Counted from the first letter of the stretch, positions 33,663 to 42,437 are shown. The stretch: 42,662 nt of DNA from Pirellulales bacterium (GCA_035546535.1 DASZWQ010000100.1:1-42662), one strand, 5' to 3'. The notes: generated from the sequence alone by a model not told the origin. Numbers and translations: made by a program.

Positions 33663-34895
33663 ATGAGCGTCTACCTGCTCGCCACACTCGACACCAAGGG
33701 GCACGAGGCGGCCTTCCTGCGCGACCGTTTGCGCGCATGCGGCGCGGCGGTGACGCTCGTCGATACGGGCGCGCTAGGCACACCTGCGATCACGCCCGAT
33801 ATCACGCGCGAAGAATTGTTTCTGGCCGGCGGGACGAATTTGACCGAGATCGTGGCCCGTGCGGATCGTGGCGCTGCCGTGGCCGCGGCAGCAGCCGGCG
33901 CCGCGCATCTAGTTCAGGCTCACCACACGGCCGGACGCGTTTCCGGAGTTTTGACGCTTGGTGGATCGGCCGGCACGACGATCGGCTCGGCCGCCATGCG
34001 TGCCCTGCCGCTCGGCGTACCGAAGATGATCGTCAGCACGCTGGCCTCGGGCCAGGTGCGTCATTACGTGGGCGATAAGGATATCCTGATGCTCAACGCC
34101 GTGGTCGATATTTCGGGCCTGAATCGCGTCAGCCGCACGATTCTCGACGAGGCGGCGCGGGCCATGGCGGGCATGGTCTCGTTACCGCCAGCCCCGGCCG
34201 ACGCCGCGGATCGGCCACTCGTGGCCGCTACGATGTTCGGCGTGACGACACCCTGCGTCGAGCGTGCGCGGCAAGTCCTGGAAGCCGCCGGTTGCGAAGT
34301 GCTCGTGTTTCACGCCACAGGCAGCGGTGGGCAAGCCATGGAATCGCTCGTGGCCGACGGCCTGCTCGCCGGCGTGCTCGACATCACGACCACGGAATTG
34401 GCCGACGAGCTCGTCGGCGGATTCCTGTCAGCCGGTCCCGATCGCCTGACCGCCGCGGGGCGCGCGGGCGTGCCGCAAGTGGTTTCGGTCGGTGCGACCG
34501 ACATGGTTAACTTCCATGCGCGCGATACGGTGCCCGAGCGTTTTCGTGATCGGTTGCTCTACCAGCACAACGCCAGCGTCACACTGATGCGCACCACGGC
34601 GGAAGAAAATGCCCAAATTGGCGCCGATATCGGGCGCAAAGTGTCGGCGGCGAAGGGACCGGCGCTGGTATTGCTGCCCGAGCGCGGCGTGTCGGCCATC
34701 GATCGTACCGGGCAGCCGTTTAACGATCCCGCGGCGCGTCAAGCGCTCTTCGACGCTATCCGGCGCACCGCCGGCGCGACCGAGATCGTGTCGCTCGACT
34801 ATCACGTCAACGATCCACAATTTGCCGAAGCGGCGGCCGAACATTTATTGGCTCTGATGCAGCTGCCGAAAAGTCGCACACACCGAGAGACCTGA
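33663..34895 (+). CDS. Tm-1-like ATP-binding domain protein (UPF0261)
   Basis: A 410-residue protein of the UPF0261/Tm-1 family. It starts [21 protein letters not shown], the family signature, and has a glycine-rich loop [20 protein letters not shown] (98-117) and [19 protein letters not shown] in the C-terminal half. The plant homologue, tomato Tm-1, binds ATP and inhibits tobamovirus replicase; the bacterial role is not known. In plants and fungi this domain is fused to a TIM barrel of the kind encoded by the next gene, which begins two bases after this stop. The two proteins therefore probably work together. Confidence 0.9.
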   Translation: MSVYLLATLDTKGHEAAFLRDRLRACGAAVTLVDTGALGTPAITPDITREELFLAGGTNLTEIVARADRGAAVAAAAAGAAHLVQAHHTAGRVSGVLTLGGSAGTTIGSAAMRALPLGVPKMIVSTLASGQVRHYVGDKDILMLNAVVDISGLNRVSRTILDEAARAMAGMVSLPPAPADAADRPLVAATMFGVTTPCVERARQVLEAAGCEVLVFHATGSGGQAMESLVADGLLAGVLDITTTELADELVGGFLSAGPDRLTAAGRAGVPQVVSVGATDMVNFHARDTVPERFRDRLLYQHNASVTLMRTTAEENAQIGADIGRKVSAAKGPALVLLPERGVSAIDRTGQPFNDPAARQALFDAIRRTAGATEIVSLDYHVNDPQFAEAAAEHLLALMQLPKSRTHRET

Positions 34896-34897
34896 CG

Positions 34898-35740
34898 ATG
34901 GCGCTATTTTCACGTGACGAAATCTTGCAGCGGCTGCGGGCCAAGGTTGCCGCCGGAAAACCGATCATCGGCGGCGGCGCCGGCACGGGGCTGAGCGCCA
35001 AGCTGTCCGAGGCCGGCGGCATCGATCTCTTGGTGATCTACAATTCCGGCCGCTTTCGCATGGCGGGGCGCGGTTCTCTCTCAGGCCTGATGCCCTATGG
35101 CGACGCCAACGGCATCGTCATGGAAATGGCCCGCGAGGTGCTGCCGATCGTCCAGCGCACGCCCGTTCTGGCCGGCGTGTGCGGCACGGATCCGTTCCGC
35201 GTCATGAAGCTGTTCTTGCGCGAGGTCGATCGGGCAGGCTTCTCCGGCGTGCAGAACTTCCCCACCGTCGGCCTGATCGATGGCACATTCCGCGCGAACT
35301 TGGAAGAAACCGGCATGGGCTTCGGGCTCGAGGTCGACATGATCCGCGCGGCGCGCGAATTGAACCTGCTGACCACTCCCTACGCGTTCAATCCAGACGA
35401 AGCCGCGGCGCTGGCCAAGGCGGGCGCCGACATCCTGATTCCGCACATGGGGTTGACGACCAAGGGAACGATCGGCGCGCAGACGGCGCTATCGCTCGAC
35501 GAATCGGTCAAGAGCGTGCAGGCCATGCACGACGCCGCCAAGCGCGTGAATCGCGCCATTCTGGTTTTGTGCCACGGCGGCCCCATTGCCGAGCCGGCCG
35601 ATGCCCAATACGTGCTGGACCGTACCGAGGGCGTGGTCGGTTTCTACGGCGCCAGTTCGATGGAACGCCTGCCCGTCGAGCCAGCGATTACCAATCGGGT
35701 CCGGGAGTTTACCGAGTTAAGGTTTCGCGCCGCGAAGTAA
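34898..35740 (+). CDS. Phosphoenolpyruvate hydrolase-family TIM-barrel protein
   Basis: A 280-residue TIM-barrel protein of the PEP hydrolase / isocitrate-lyase-like superfamily. Signature stretches are [23 protein letters not shown] (23-45), [24 protein letters not shown] (48-71), GVCGTDPFR and [13 protein letters not shown], all typical of this family. It corresponds to the C-terminal half of plant and fungal Tm-1 proteins. The gap to the Tm-1-like gene is two bases, so translation is likely coupled. The enzymatic reaction in bacteria is uncertain; phosphoenolpyruvate or an oxo acid is plausible given the aldolase upstream. Confidence 0.9.
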   Translation: MALFSRDEILQRLRAKVAAGKPIIGGGAGTGLSAKLSEAGGIDLLVIYNSGRFRMAGRGSLSGLMPYGDANGIVMEMAREVLPIVQRTPVLAGVCGTDPFRVMKLFLREVDRAGFSGVQNFPTVGLIDGTFRANLEETGMGFGLEVDMIRAARELNLLTTPYAFNPDEAAALAKAGADILIPHMGLTTKGTIGAQTALSLDESVKSVQAMHDAAKRVNRAILVLCHGGPIAEPADAQYVLDRTEGVVGFYGASSMERLPVEPAITNRVREFTELRFRAAK

Positions 35741-35935
35741 CAGGACGCACAATCGTCAGTTGATCAGACAATTGGAAACGGCCCGTGGAACGAGGGCGCG
35801 GTGTAAAGTCGCGTCGCCTCTTCCCGGCGCGCGTACAATGGCCTGTCCAACTTTTTCTGGCGAGGGCATGGCCGCCGGGGCGATAGAGAACGGCCAGGCG
35901 GTCATAGGGGTACAGTCGGCGGGCAAAGGAGCATC

Positions 35936-37225
35936 ATGGTTTCGACTTTCGAACTGACGCAAGGGACGTGGCAGGAACGGCTCGAATACGTCGTCGCGAT
36001 GATGCGCGAAATGAGCGGCGCCAAAGACCCGCAGAAAATGGTCGAGGCCTACGCCGCCCGCGTCCGCAAGCTACTGCCGGGCGACCGCTGGATGGCCATC
36101 AGCCGTCGCGGGCTGGAACCGCCCAAGTATCGCATCACCCGTTCGAGCATCTGGCCGCGGCACATCAATCCCTGGAAAGAGCAAGAACTACTGCCCGTGT
36201 ACGATCGCGGCCTTTTGCAGCGACTGCTGTACGAGGGAGAGCCGCGGATCATTAGCCGCCCGATCGTCGACCCCGACGATCCCGCGGCCGAACACCTGGC
36301 CGACATGCAGTCGCTCTTGGTGATTCCGCATTTCGAAGGCGGACGCGTCTTGAACATGGTCATTACGGGCAGCCGCGACCCGGACGCCTTTGACCATGAG
36401 CGCCTGCCCGAAATGCTGTGGCTGAGCAACTTGTTTGGCCGGGCGACGCACAACCTGGTGCTATCGGACCAGGTACAAGCGGCGTACGCGGCGGTGGATC
36501 ATGAGCTGCAGATCGTGGCCGACATTCAGCGTTCGCTACTGCCCAAGGCAATGCCGCGCGTTCCGACTTTGGATTTTGCCGTCAACTATCAAACGTCGCG
36601 GCGTGCCGGCGGAGACTACTACGATTTTTTCGAGGTGCCGGGGGGCAAGCTGGGAATTTTTCTGGCCGATGCCAGCGGACATGGCACACCGGCCACGGTG
36701 ATGATGGCCATCACGCATAGCATCGCGCATTCGTTTCCCGGAGCGCCACAACCTCCCGGCGCGATGCTGGCATTCCTCAATGCACAGCTAACGTCCCGCT
36801 ATACGGTCGAGAACGATTCCTTCGTCACGGCGTTTTACGGCATCTACGATCCGGCGACGCGCGTGTTGAACTTTGCGCTAGCGGGCCACAATCCGCCGCG
36901 CTGGCGACGCAGCGACGGCACCATCCAGCCGCTCGGCGAAGAGGCGGGACTACCGCTGGGCGTTAGAGCGGGCGAGGAATATCCGGAATGCTCGCAGAAT
37001 CTGGCGCCTGGGGATACGGTGCTGTTTTACACCGATGGCGTGACGGAAGCCTCGAGCGACGGTCAGATTCAGTTCGGCGTCGAAGGGCTGGACAAGGTCC
37101 TCTATCGCCCGCTGAAGACTTCGGCCGAGATCTTGGTGGCGCTGAAAGACGCGCTCGAAGAATTCACGGGCGGCCAGGCCCCCGAGGACGATCGCACGGT
37201 GCTCGCCATCCGCGTGAAGGATTAA
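35936..37225 (+). CDS. SpoIIE-type PP2C phosphatase with GAF-like sensor
   Basis: A 429-residue signalling protein. Residues about 15-180 look like a GAF-type sensor domain, followed by a helical linker (177-205, ending DIQRSLLPKAMP, a hallmark before SpoIIE domains) and a PP2C-type phosphatase (about 210-429). Metal-binding aspartates are present: Asp227 in RRAGGDYYDFF, Asp245 in LADASGHG, and those in FYTDGVTEA and PEDDRTVLAIR. Such phosphatases usually act on anti-sigma-factor antagonists (RsbU/RsbP-like), but no STAS or kinase gene is adjacent. The ATG has AAAGGAG just upstream. No transmembrane segment is seen, so it is probably cytosolic. Confidence 0.92.
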   Translation: MVSTFELTQGTWQERLEYVVAMMREMSGAKDPQKMVEAYAARVRKLLPGDRWMAISRRGLEPPKYRITRSSIWPRHINPWKEQELLPVYDRGLLQRLLYEGEPRIISRPIVDPDDPAAEHLADMQSLLVIPHFEGGRVLNMVITGSRDPDAFDHERLPEMLWLSNLFGRATHNLVLSDQVQAAYAAVDHELQIVADIQRSLLPKAMPRVPTLDFAVNYQTSRRAGGDYYDFFEVPGGKLGIFLADASGHGTPATVMMAITHSIAHSFPGAPQPPGAMLAFLNAQLTSRYTVENDSFVTAFYGIYDPATRVLNFALAGHNPPRWRRSDGTIQPLGEEAGLPLGVRAGEEYPECSQNLAPGDTVLFYTDGVTEASSDGQIQFGVEGLDKVLYRPLKTSAEILVALKDALEEFTGGQAPEDDRTVLAIRVKD

Positions 37226-37246
37226 GGCGGCGGTACGGCACCGCGT

Positions 37247-37285
37247 GTGCCATGCTTTTTCGCCGCCAGGCGAATAAGCATGCCG
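37247..37285 (+). repeat. GCATGC palindrome, copy 1
   Basis: The left arm GCCATGCTTTTTCGCC and right arm GGCGAATAAGCATGCC pair except for one T-T mismatch, with a short loop. It lies between convergent SpoIIE-type and Ftr genes, 21 bases after the first stop. Confidence 0.75.
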
Positions 37286-37303
37286 TTTCGTCATTCCATC
37301 GCG

Positions 37304-38200
37304 TCACGATCCCTCGGCCAGCACCTGGTGCAGGCGAAAGTGAAACTTGCCGAGCTTCCCGCCATAGTTACCGGCACTGATCGCTACGACTCCTGGCCCC
37401 GCCGCGGCGCGAATACCGGCAGCCATCGCCCGCGCGATGGCCGGTTCGTCAACGCCGTCGATCACCAGTTCATAGGCGCAGTTCGCCTCGGCGTGTAGTT
37501 GGGTCGGCACGCGGCCGCGCAACGTCGGGCAAAAGGCGTCGGCCGTCGAGGCGTGCAGCTTCTTATAGCGCGAGCCCACCTTGCTGCCGCTGCGTGCGAT
37601 GCCGCCGGGAAAGGGCGTGATGACGCCGGGCAAGGGAGCCAGCGCCTCGACCGCGCGCCGCGAGGCGGCGAGCGCCGTCGGCAGATCGATGCCTTGAACA
37701 ATCAGGTTGCCGCCAGCGACGCCCTTTTCAACGCCGAGCGATTCTTCGACCAGAAACTCGCCATCCATCACCGGGATGCGCCAATAACGGCGCGAGAGCA
37801 ATAGCTTGCTCTTCTGAAAACCGTCGCCAAAAAAGCGAATGTGCTTGCCGAGCGGAATGCGTTCTACAGCCTCGGGCAGCCCGTCGTAGACGGCCGTCGT
37901 CGGGCAAGTCATCAGGCACTGCCCAGTGCGCGTCGGAACGGCTTTTTGCAGCGCCTCGGTGGAAAAACCGAAGACCAGAACATGCGCGCCCGGCCGGCCA
38001 TCGGGAGTCTGCTCGGCGGGCAACCACTCTTCGACCCCGGCTTCGGCATCGCAGGCAATCACGGAGCTGGCGTAGCCGGTGAATTCATTGACGGCGGCAC
38101 GCAGCCAATGCTCGTCGTGCGCGGTGACGAGCAAGCGCGCGTAGCGCATGCGAAAGGCTTCGGCGAAGGTATCTTCGATCTCGGTACCGTCAATCAGCAA
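37304..38200 (-). CDS. ftr: Formylmethanofuran:tetrahydromethanopterin formyltransferase
   Basis: Ftr (FhcD) transfers the formyl group between methanofuran and tetrahydromethanopterin, a step of C1 metabolism in methanogens, methylotrophs and planctomycetes. The 298-residue length is standard. Blocks include IEDTFAEAFRMRYARLLVTA at the N-terminus, GQCLMTCPTTAVYDG, GKHIRFFGDGFQ, RRYWRIPVMDGEF, GVEKGVAGGNLIVQG, RSGSKVGSRYKKLHASTADAFCPTL and AISAGNYGGKLGKFHF near the end. The start is TTG at 38200, supported by GGGAG seven bases upstream. No other fhc, mch or mtd gene lies in the window, so it is solitary here. Confidence 0.95.
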   Translation of the reverse strand: MLIDGTEIEDTFAEAFRMRYARLLVTAHDEHWLRAAVNEFTGYASSVIACDAEAGVEEWLPAEQTPDGRPGAHVLVFGFSTEALQKAVPTRTGQCLMTCPTTAVYDGLPEAVERIPLGKHIRFFGDGFQKSKLLLSRRYWRIPVMDGEFLVEESLGVEKGVAGGNLIVQGIDLPTALAASRRAVEALAPLPGVITPFPGGIARSGSKVGSRYKKLHASTADAFCPTLRGRVPTQLHAEANCAYELVIDGVDEPAIARAMAAGIRAAAGPGVVAISAGNYGGKLGKFHFRLHQVLAEGS

Positions 38201-38297
38201 ATCCGAACTCCCACATATCTTCTGCGACAGAGATGCAGGTTATCGCCTGATGGCCGCAGGGGGTAGGCCGCAAGGCCGTGGAAGAAGCGGCGAATCG

Positions 38298-39401
38298 CTA
38301 GAAGTTCGGGCTGTTGGCGGCCCCCAGGCCCGTTACGGTCGTCGCGCCTTCGGTGGCTTCGGCCGGGGCCAGGCTGAGGATGATCAGCACGAAGTCGCGA
38401 AACGTCTTCATGTTCTCGGGCGTGATCCATACGTAGCAATCGCAACCGCACCCCCGATAATGCCCGACCCGGCAGGCGCACTTGGGCACATCGCGTTTGC
38501 AGCCGTGCATGATCCATGGCATGGCGTACGGGTTGGGCGACTCTTCGTCCCCTTCCTGGACCAGCTTGACGAGCGCTTCGATCTTGTCCTGTGCCTGTTC
38601 GATCAAGCCGACATTACGTCCGGGGCGGTAATAGGCGCCGATCGGCTCGACCGACTCGTCCGCGGCTTCGCTTGTCAAGCGAACGACTTCTTCCTTCAAG
38701 AATTCCAGCTTCGAAGGAGGGCCGGCGATGCCATGACTGAACGATTCTGGCTCGTATTTCTGCGGCGTTTCCGAGAGCTCATCGATTTGCACGTATAATT
38801 CGTGCAAGTCGGCTTCGATCCGCTCGAGGCGCGCCTGCCTTTGCGGGTTCGCGTTTTGCTTCATCGTCGCGAGCATTTCCGAAGCCACCTCGCGCGTTAG
38901 CGCGATATGGTAACTCGAGCACAATTCGCAGATCTGGTCGTACGCCTCGTGTTTGATCGAGCCATCGGGATCGAACGGATTGAGCGCTTTGCGATAGGCC
39001 AACTGCAACAGCGACAGATCGTCGGGATCGATCACTGGGTCGACGTTCCATTGATGCAGGATATTCGTCTGCGCGCCGACATTCGGCGCGACGTAGCCGG
39101 GGCCGCCCAGGTTGGCCCCGATGAAACCCTGCCCCTGATCCGCGATCTGCACCAACCCGCCGTTTACGCGGACATGCCAGGCGAGCGAATCAGGAGAGCA
39201 CGAGAACATGGCTAGGTTATCGAGCACCTGCTGATATTGCAGGTCCGAGAGCGTTCCCGCCTGACTGACGGTGCGCGATCCCAACCGCGCGGCCGTACAC
39301 CCGCAGAGAGAGATCAGCGCAAGCGCGCAGCCCAAGCGCAGAGACGAAGTAAACCAGGCGCAATTGTTCGGGCGGCGTGCTGGCACGTTCGCGGCGCGCA
39401 T
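38298..39401 (-). CDS. Hypothetical cysteine-rich lipoprotein
   Basis: A 367-residue protein of no family I recognise. A lipoprotein signal is clear: basic N-terminus, hydrophobic GCALALISLCGC with lipobox LCGC and lipidated Cys35. A helical, possibly coiled segment lies near 180-215 (QRQARLERIEADLHELYVQI). The C-terminal region has a cluster of six cysteines at 301, 308, 310, 318, 320 and 322 with histidine at 314, which could bind metal or form disulfides; it is followed by a hydrophobic stretch (FRDFVLIILSLAP). It lies 97 bases upstream of ftr on the same strand. Confidence 0.75.
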   Translation of the reverse strand: MRAANVPARRPNNCAWFTSSLRLGCALALISLCGCTAARLGSRTVSQAGTLSDLQYQQVLDNLAMFSCSPDSLAWHVRVNGGLVQIADQGQGFIGANLGGPGYVAPNVGAQTNILHQWNVDPVIDPDDLSLLQLAYRKALNPFDPDGSIKHEAYDQICELCSSYHIALTREVASEMLATMKQNANPQRQARLERIEADLHELYVQIDELSETPQKYEPESFSHGIAGPPSKLEFLKEEVVRLTSEAADESVEPIGAYYRPGRNVGLIEQAQDKIEALVKLVQEGDEESPNPYAMPWIMHGCKRDVPKCACRVGHYRGCGCDCYVWITPENMKTFRDFVLIILSLAPAEATEGATTVTGLGAANSPNF

Positions 39402-39554
39402 TGGGTTTGGGCAAGCTGATAAAACGTTGTCGATAACATCGGCAATCCGGCTGGGCTAATTCAGGTAAACGTGTGGTTCGAAATTCAGATCCGTTGAAGC
39501 GGCGCGACTTGGGTGCCGCGGGGTAGCTTGTCGACTAGTGCTGCATTGTGTTCT

Positions 39555-39583
39555 GCACTGGTGGACAAGCCACCAGTGGCACT
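39555..39583. repeat. CACTGGTGG-family repeat, compact copy
   Basis: CACTGGTGG and CCACCAGTG form a perfect 9-bp stem around the loop ACAAG. The same family is present in expanded form at 14217-14256. This copy lies just past the 3' end of larE. Confidence 0.65.
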
Positions 39584-39629
39584 CTGCCTGGGAACGGCCA
39601 CACTCGAGAGAAGGGGGGCGACAGCAGTG

Positions 39630-40490
39630 CTAGCGCAGCACGCGCAAGCTTTCCACCGGAAGAATCGCGTTCAGGCTCCCGGAGCGAAAGCCTTCCAGAT
39701 CGAGCGTGACGTACTGGAAGCCGAAACGCTTCAATTGCTCGACCAGTTGCCCGCGCACCTCGGGCTGGGCCAATCGCGGCAGGGCCTCGAGTGGTACTTC
39801 GAGCCGTGCCAGATTGCCTTTGTGGTAACGGACCCGGATTTCGCGCAGGCCCAGCGCGTGGAGCACGCGTTCGGCCTGATCGATCATATGCACGCGCTCG
39901 GGCGTGACCTCTTCGCCATAGGCGATGCGGCTGCTCAGGCAGGGGCTGGCCGGCTTGTCCCAAACGGGCAAGCTCCAAGCGGCCGCCAATTGGCGAACCT
40001 CGTCTTTCGACAGATCGCATTCCAAGAGGGGGCTGTGCACCTGGTGCTCAGCCGCGGCAATCATTCCCGGCCGATGATCGCCTCGATCGTCGAGGTTCGC
40101 GCCGTTGAGCACCACCGCGACACCAAACCGTTCTGTCACGCCGGACAGTTGTGTGTACAGCTCGGTCTTGCAGTGGTAGCAACGATCGGGCGCGTTAGCC
40201 AGATAAGCCGGATCGTTGAACTCCTCGGTCGTCATGACCTCGTGGCGAATGCCGATCAACTGGGCAAGCGAGCGGGCTTCGTCGAGCTCACCCGACGCGA
40301 GACTGGCGCTGGTGCCCGTTACGGCAATGGCCCGGTCGCCGAGCGCCAACTGAGCGGCCTTGGCGACGACCGTGCTGTCGACTCCGCCGGAGAAAGCGAC
40401 GGCACACGAACCATAGCCGCGGATCAACGCGAGCAACCGATCTCGCTTGGCGAGCAGCTCGGGCGCCAGTTCCGTCGGTCGTGAAGCCAT
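39630..40490 (-). CDS. larE: ATP-dependent sacrificial sulfur transferase LarE
   Basis: LarE belongs to the PP-loop ATP pyrophosphatases and supplies sulfur for the nickel-pincer nucleotide cofactor of lactate racemase-type enzymes. The 286-residue protein has the PP-loop SGGVDSTVV (34-42), PDRCYHCKTELY, NGANLDDRGDHRPGMIAA and the PCLSSRIAYG block with Cys184 at the position of the sulfur-donating cysteine. The ATG at 40490 is chosen because the upstream frame is not conserved. larB, larC and larA are not in the window, so the target enzyme is unknown. Confidence 0.92.
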   Translation of the reverse strand: MASRPTELAPELLAKRDRLLALIRGYGSCAVAFSGGVDSTVVAKAAQLALGDRAIAVTGTSASLASGELDEARSLAQLIGIRHEVMTTEEFNDPAYLANAPDRCYHCKTELYTQLSGVTERFGVAVVLNGANLDDRGDHRPGMIAAAEHQVHSPLLECDLSKDEVRQLAAAWSLPVWDKPASPCLSSRIAYGEEVTPERVHMIDQAERVLHALGLREIRVRYHKGNLARLEVPLEALPRLAQPEVRGQLVEQLKRFGFQYVTLDLEGFRSGSLNAILPVESLRVLR

Positions 40491-41098
40491 GGTCTCAATC
40501 GCGCGGCCCTTAAGCACGCGCCGTCCGGAAAACTCCGACGGGAGCCATCTTGGGCGACCGCCTGAAAGGTATTCGGCCGGCGAGAAATGCGCGGGCGCGC
40601 ACGCCTGCGAAAAAAATCTCCACCGCAATGCCGTGGCGACGCGGTTTTCGAGAGCCCGCATTCCAACATGGGGGTGGCCTCGATCCCGGGTTGTGTGATC
40701 CGAGCGTTGGTTCCGGACTTTTCGTCCGGACGCCGGCTATACACGCGGCCGAGATCTTAACGAATTGGCACCCAGCGGACTTTCTTATCGGCTCCCCAAA
40801 ATAGGACGTCTCAGCACGAACATGGCAGAGAAACACCGAGGCCGACAAACCCGCCGAAAATCGGCGAAATCCGCCAAACCAAGGCTGTCCGAATCCTACT
40901 CACGCACTGCGCCCGATGCAAGGTTGCCTTTGGCCGAAGCCCGCGTCAAATGCACGGGAACCGCCTGTTTCAGAGTGTCGTACACGGCCGCTAACGCCTG
41001 GGCTGTCGCCGCAGTAGAATGTCCGGCACGCAAAGTATTACCGCGCGCTTGCCCGGCGATACCGGTGCGGTAGCGCCTCAGAATCAAGAAGCTTGCAT
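40491..41098. other. 608-base divergent intergenic region
   Basis: Separates larE (-) from the M20 peptidase gene (+). I see no gene with family features. TCCGGAC (40712-40718) and GTCCGGA (40724-40730) form a perfect 7-bp hairpin with loop TTTTC and no T tract. CGCCG and CGGCG around AAAAT near 40852 make a smaller one. No clear promoter was recognised for either gene. Confidence 0.45.
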
Positions 41099-42295
41099 AT
41101 GCCGCTCGATCTTGTCGACACGCTCAGCCAGTTGGTCGCGATACCCAGCGTCAACCCGATGGGACGTCCGGTCTCGGGACCGGAGTACTTTGAGTACCGC
41201 ATGACAGATTGGCTGCAAGCCTTTTTCCAGCGGCTGGGTCTGCCGTGGATGCGTCAGACGGTCGAGCCGAAGCGCGATAACATCGTGGCGCGTTTCGACG
41301 GTTCGCCTGCCCCCGACGCTGGCGGCAAGATCGTGCTGCTCGAGGCACATCAGGACACGGTGCCCGTCGACGGCATGACGATCGATCCCTGGACACCCGC
41401 GGTGCGCGACGGGCGCATCTATGGGCGGGGTTCGTGCGATATCAAAGGCGGGATGGCGGCCATGCTGGGCGCCCTGGCGCGACTTGTCGAAGAGAAGCCC
41501 GGTGTCCGGCCGACGGTGATCATGGCGTGCACCGTGAACGAAGAGCACGGCTACAGCGGGGCCCAGGCACTCACGCGTTTGTGGACCGCGGCGGGTGGTG
41601 ACTCGATCATTCCGCGCACGCCGGACATGGCCGTGGTGGCCGAGCCGACGAATCTCGACGTCGTCGTCGCGCACAAGGGTGCGGTGCGTTGGCGCTGCCA
41701 CACACATGGCCGCGCGGCGCATAGTTCGCAGCCGCAATTGGGTGATAACGCGATCTACAAGATGGCCCGGGTGTTGTCGGTGTTGGAAAGCTATGCGCGC
41801 GACGTGCCGGCGTCGCTCTCGGCCCACCCGCTTTGCGGCCGCCCCAGCCTGAGCGTGGGTGTAATCAGCGGCGGCCTGAGCGTGAACACCGTTCCGGCCC
41901 GGGCGACGATCGAAATCGATCGGCGCATCATTCCCGGTGAAGATGGCGAGACAGCCTATCGGCAGGTTGTCGACTACGTGAACCACCGCACGGAATTGGG
42001 CGCGGCGGTCGAACACGAGCGCCCCTACCTGGAAGGACGCTCGTTGGCCGATGGTCCGAACCAGGCGCTGGCCGAACAACTGGTCGAGGCAGCCCGCTGC
42101 GTGTACAGCCGAGCCACCGAAATCGGCGTCCCCTTCGGCACCGATGCCGCCACGATCGCCGGCGCGGGCGTGCCCAGCGTGGTGTTCGGCCCGGGCTCGA
42201 TCGCCCAGGCCCATACGGCCGACGAATGGCTGTCACTCGACGAACTTTCGGCGGCGAGCGAAGCGCTGTATCGGTTTCTGAGCAGCGTGTCGTAG
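41099..42295 (+). CDS. M20-family metallopeptidase (ArgE/DapE-like)
   Basis: A 398-residue zinc-dependent amidohydrolase of peptidase family M20, as in ArgE, DapE and carboxypeptidase G2. Metal and catalytic residues are all present: His84 and Asp86 in LLEAHQDTVP, Asp114 in GRGSCDIKGG, Glu148-Glu149 in TVNEEHG, a glutamate in VVAEPTN and His372 in AQAHTADEW. The dimerisation domain occupies about residues 190-300 (HKGAVRWRCHTHGRAAHSS onward). The ATG at 41099 is used; a TTG two codons earlier (41093) is in frame. Substrate is unresolved between N-acetylornithine, succinyl-diaminopimelate and dipeptides. Confidence 0.9.
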   Translation: MPLDLVDTLSQLVAIPSVNPMGRPVSGPEYFEYRMTDWLQAFFQRLGLPWMRQTVEPKRDNIVARFDGSPAPDAGGKIVLLEAHQDTVPVDGMTIDPWTPAVRDGRIYGRGSCDIKGGMAAMLGALARLVEEKPGVRPTVIMACTVNEEHGYSGAQALTRLWTAAGGDSIIPRTPDMAVVAEPTNLDVVVAHKGAVRWRCHTHGRAAHSSQPQLGDNAIYKMARVLSVLESYARDVPASLSAHPLCGRPSLSVGVISGGLSVNTVPARATIEIDRRIIPGEDGETAYRQVVDYVNHRTELGAAVEHERPYLEGRSLADGPNQALAEQLVEAARCVYSRATEIGVPFGTDAATIAGAGVPSVVFGPGSIAQAHTADEWLSLDELSAASEALYRFLSSVS

Positions 42296-42331
42296 GCCCC
42301 GCGCAGTGAGTTGTTCGCGCGGGTAGGTCTG

Positions 42332-42370
42332 GTGCCATGCTTTTTCCGCCATCGGCGGAATAAGCATGCT
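42332..42370 (+). repeat. GCATGC palindrome, copy 2
   Basis: GTGCCATGCTTTTTCCGCC, loop ATC and GGCGGAATAAGCATGCT form the same structure as copy 1, with the same T-rich left arm and A-containing right arm, giving it a defined orientation. Confidence 0.75.
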
Positions 42371-42400
42371 GCTTTAAGCTCCAATGCGCCGCGTGAAATC

Positions 42401-42437
42401 GGCATGCTTATTCGGCTGCGCCGAAAAAGCATGGCAC
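42401..42437 (-). repeat. GCATGC palindrome, copy 3 (inverted)
   Basis: GGCATGCTTATTCGGC, loop TGC and GCCGAAAAAGCATGGCAC are the reverse orientation of copies 1 and 2. With copy 2 it forms a larger inverted pair between convergent genes. Confidence 0.75.

Noticed and set aside
41084..42214. Open frame of 376 codons opposite the M20 peptidase gene
   Set aside because: Antisense to a gene with complete catalytic motifs; its product is His/Arg-rich and not recognisable.
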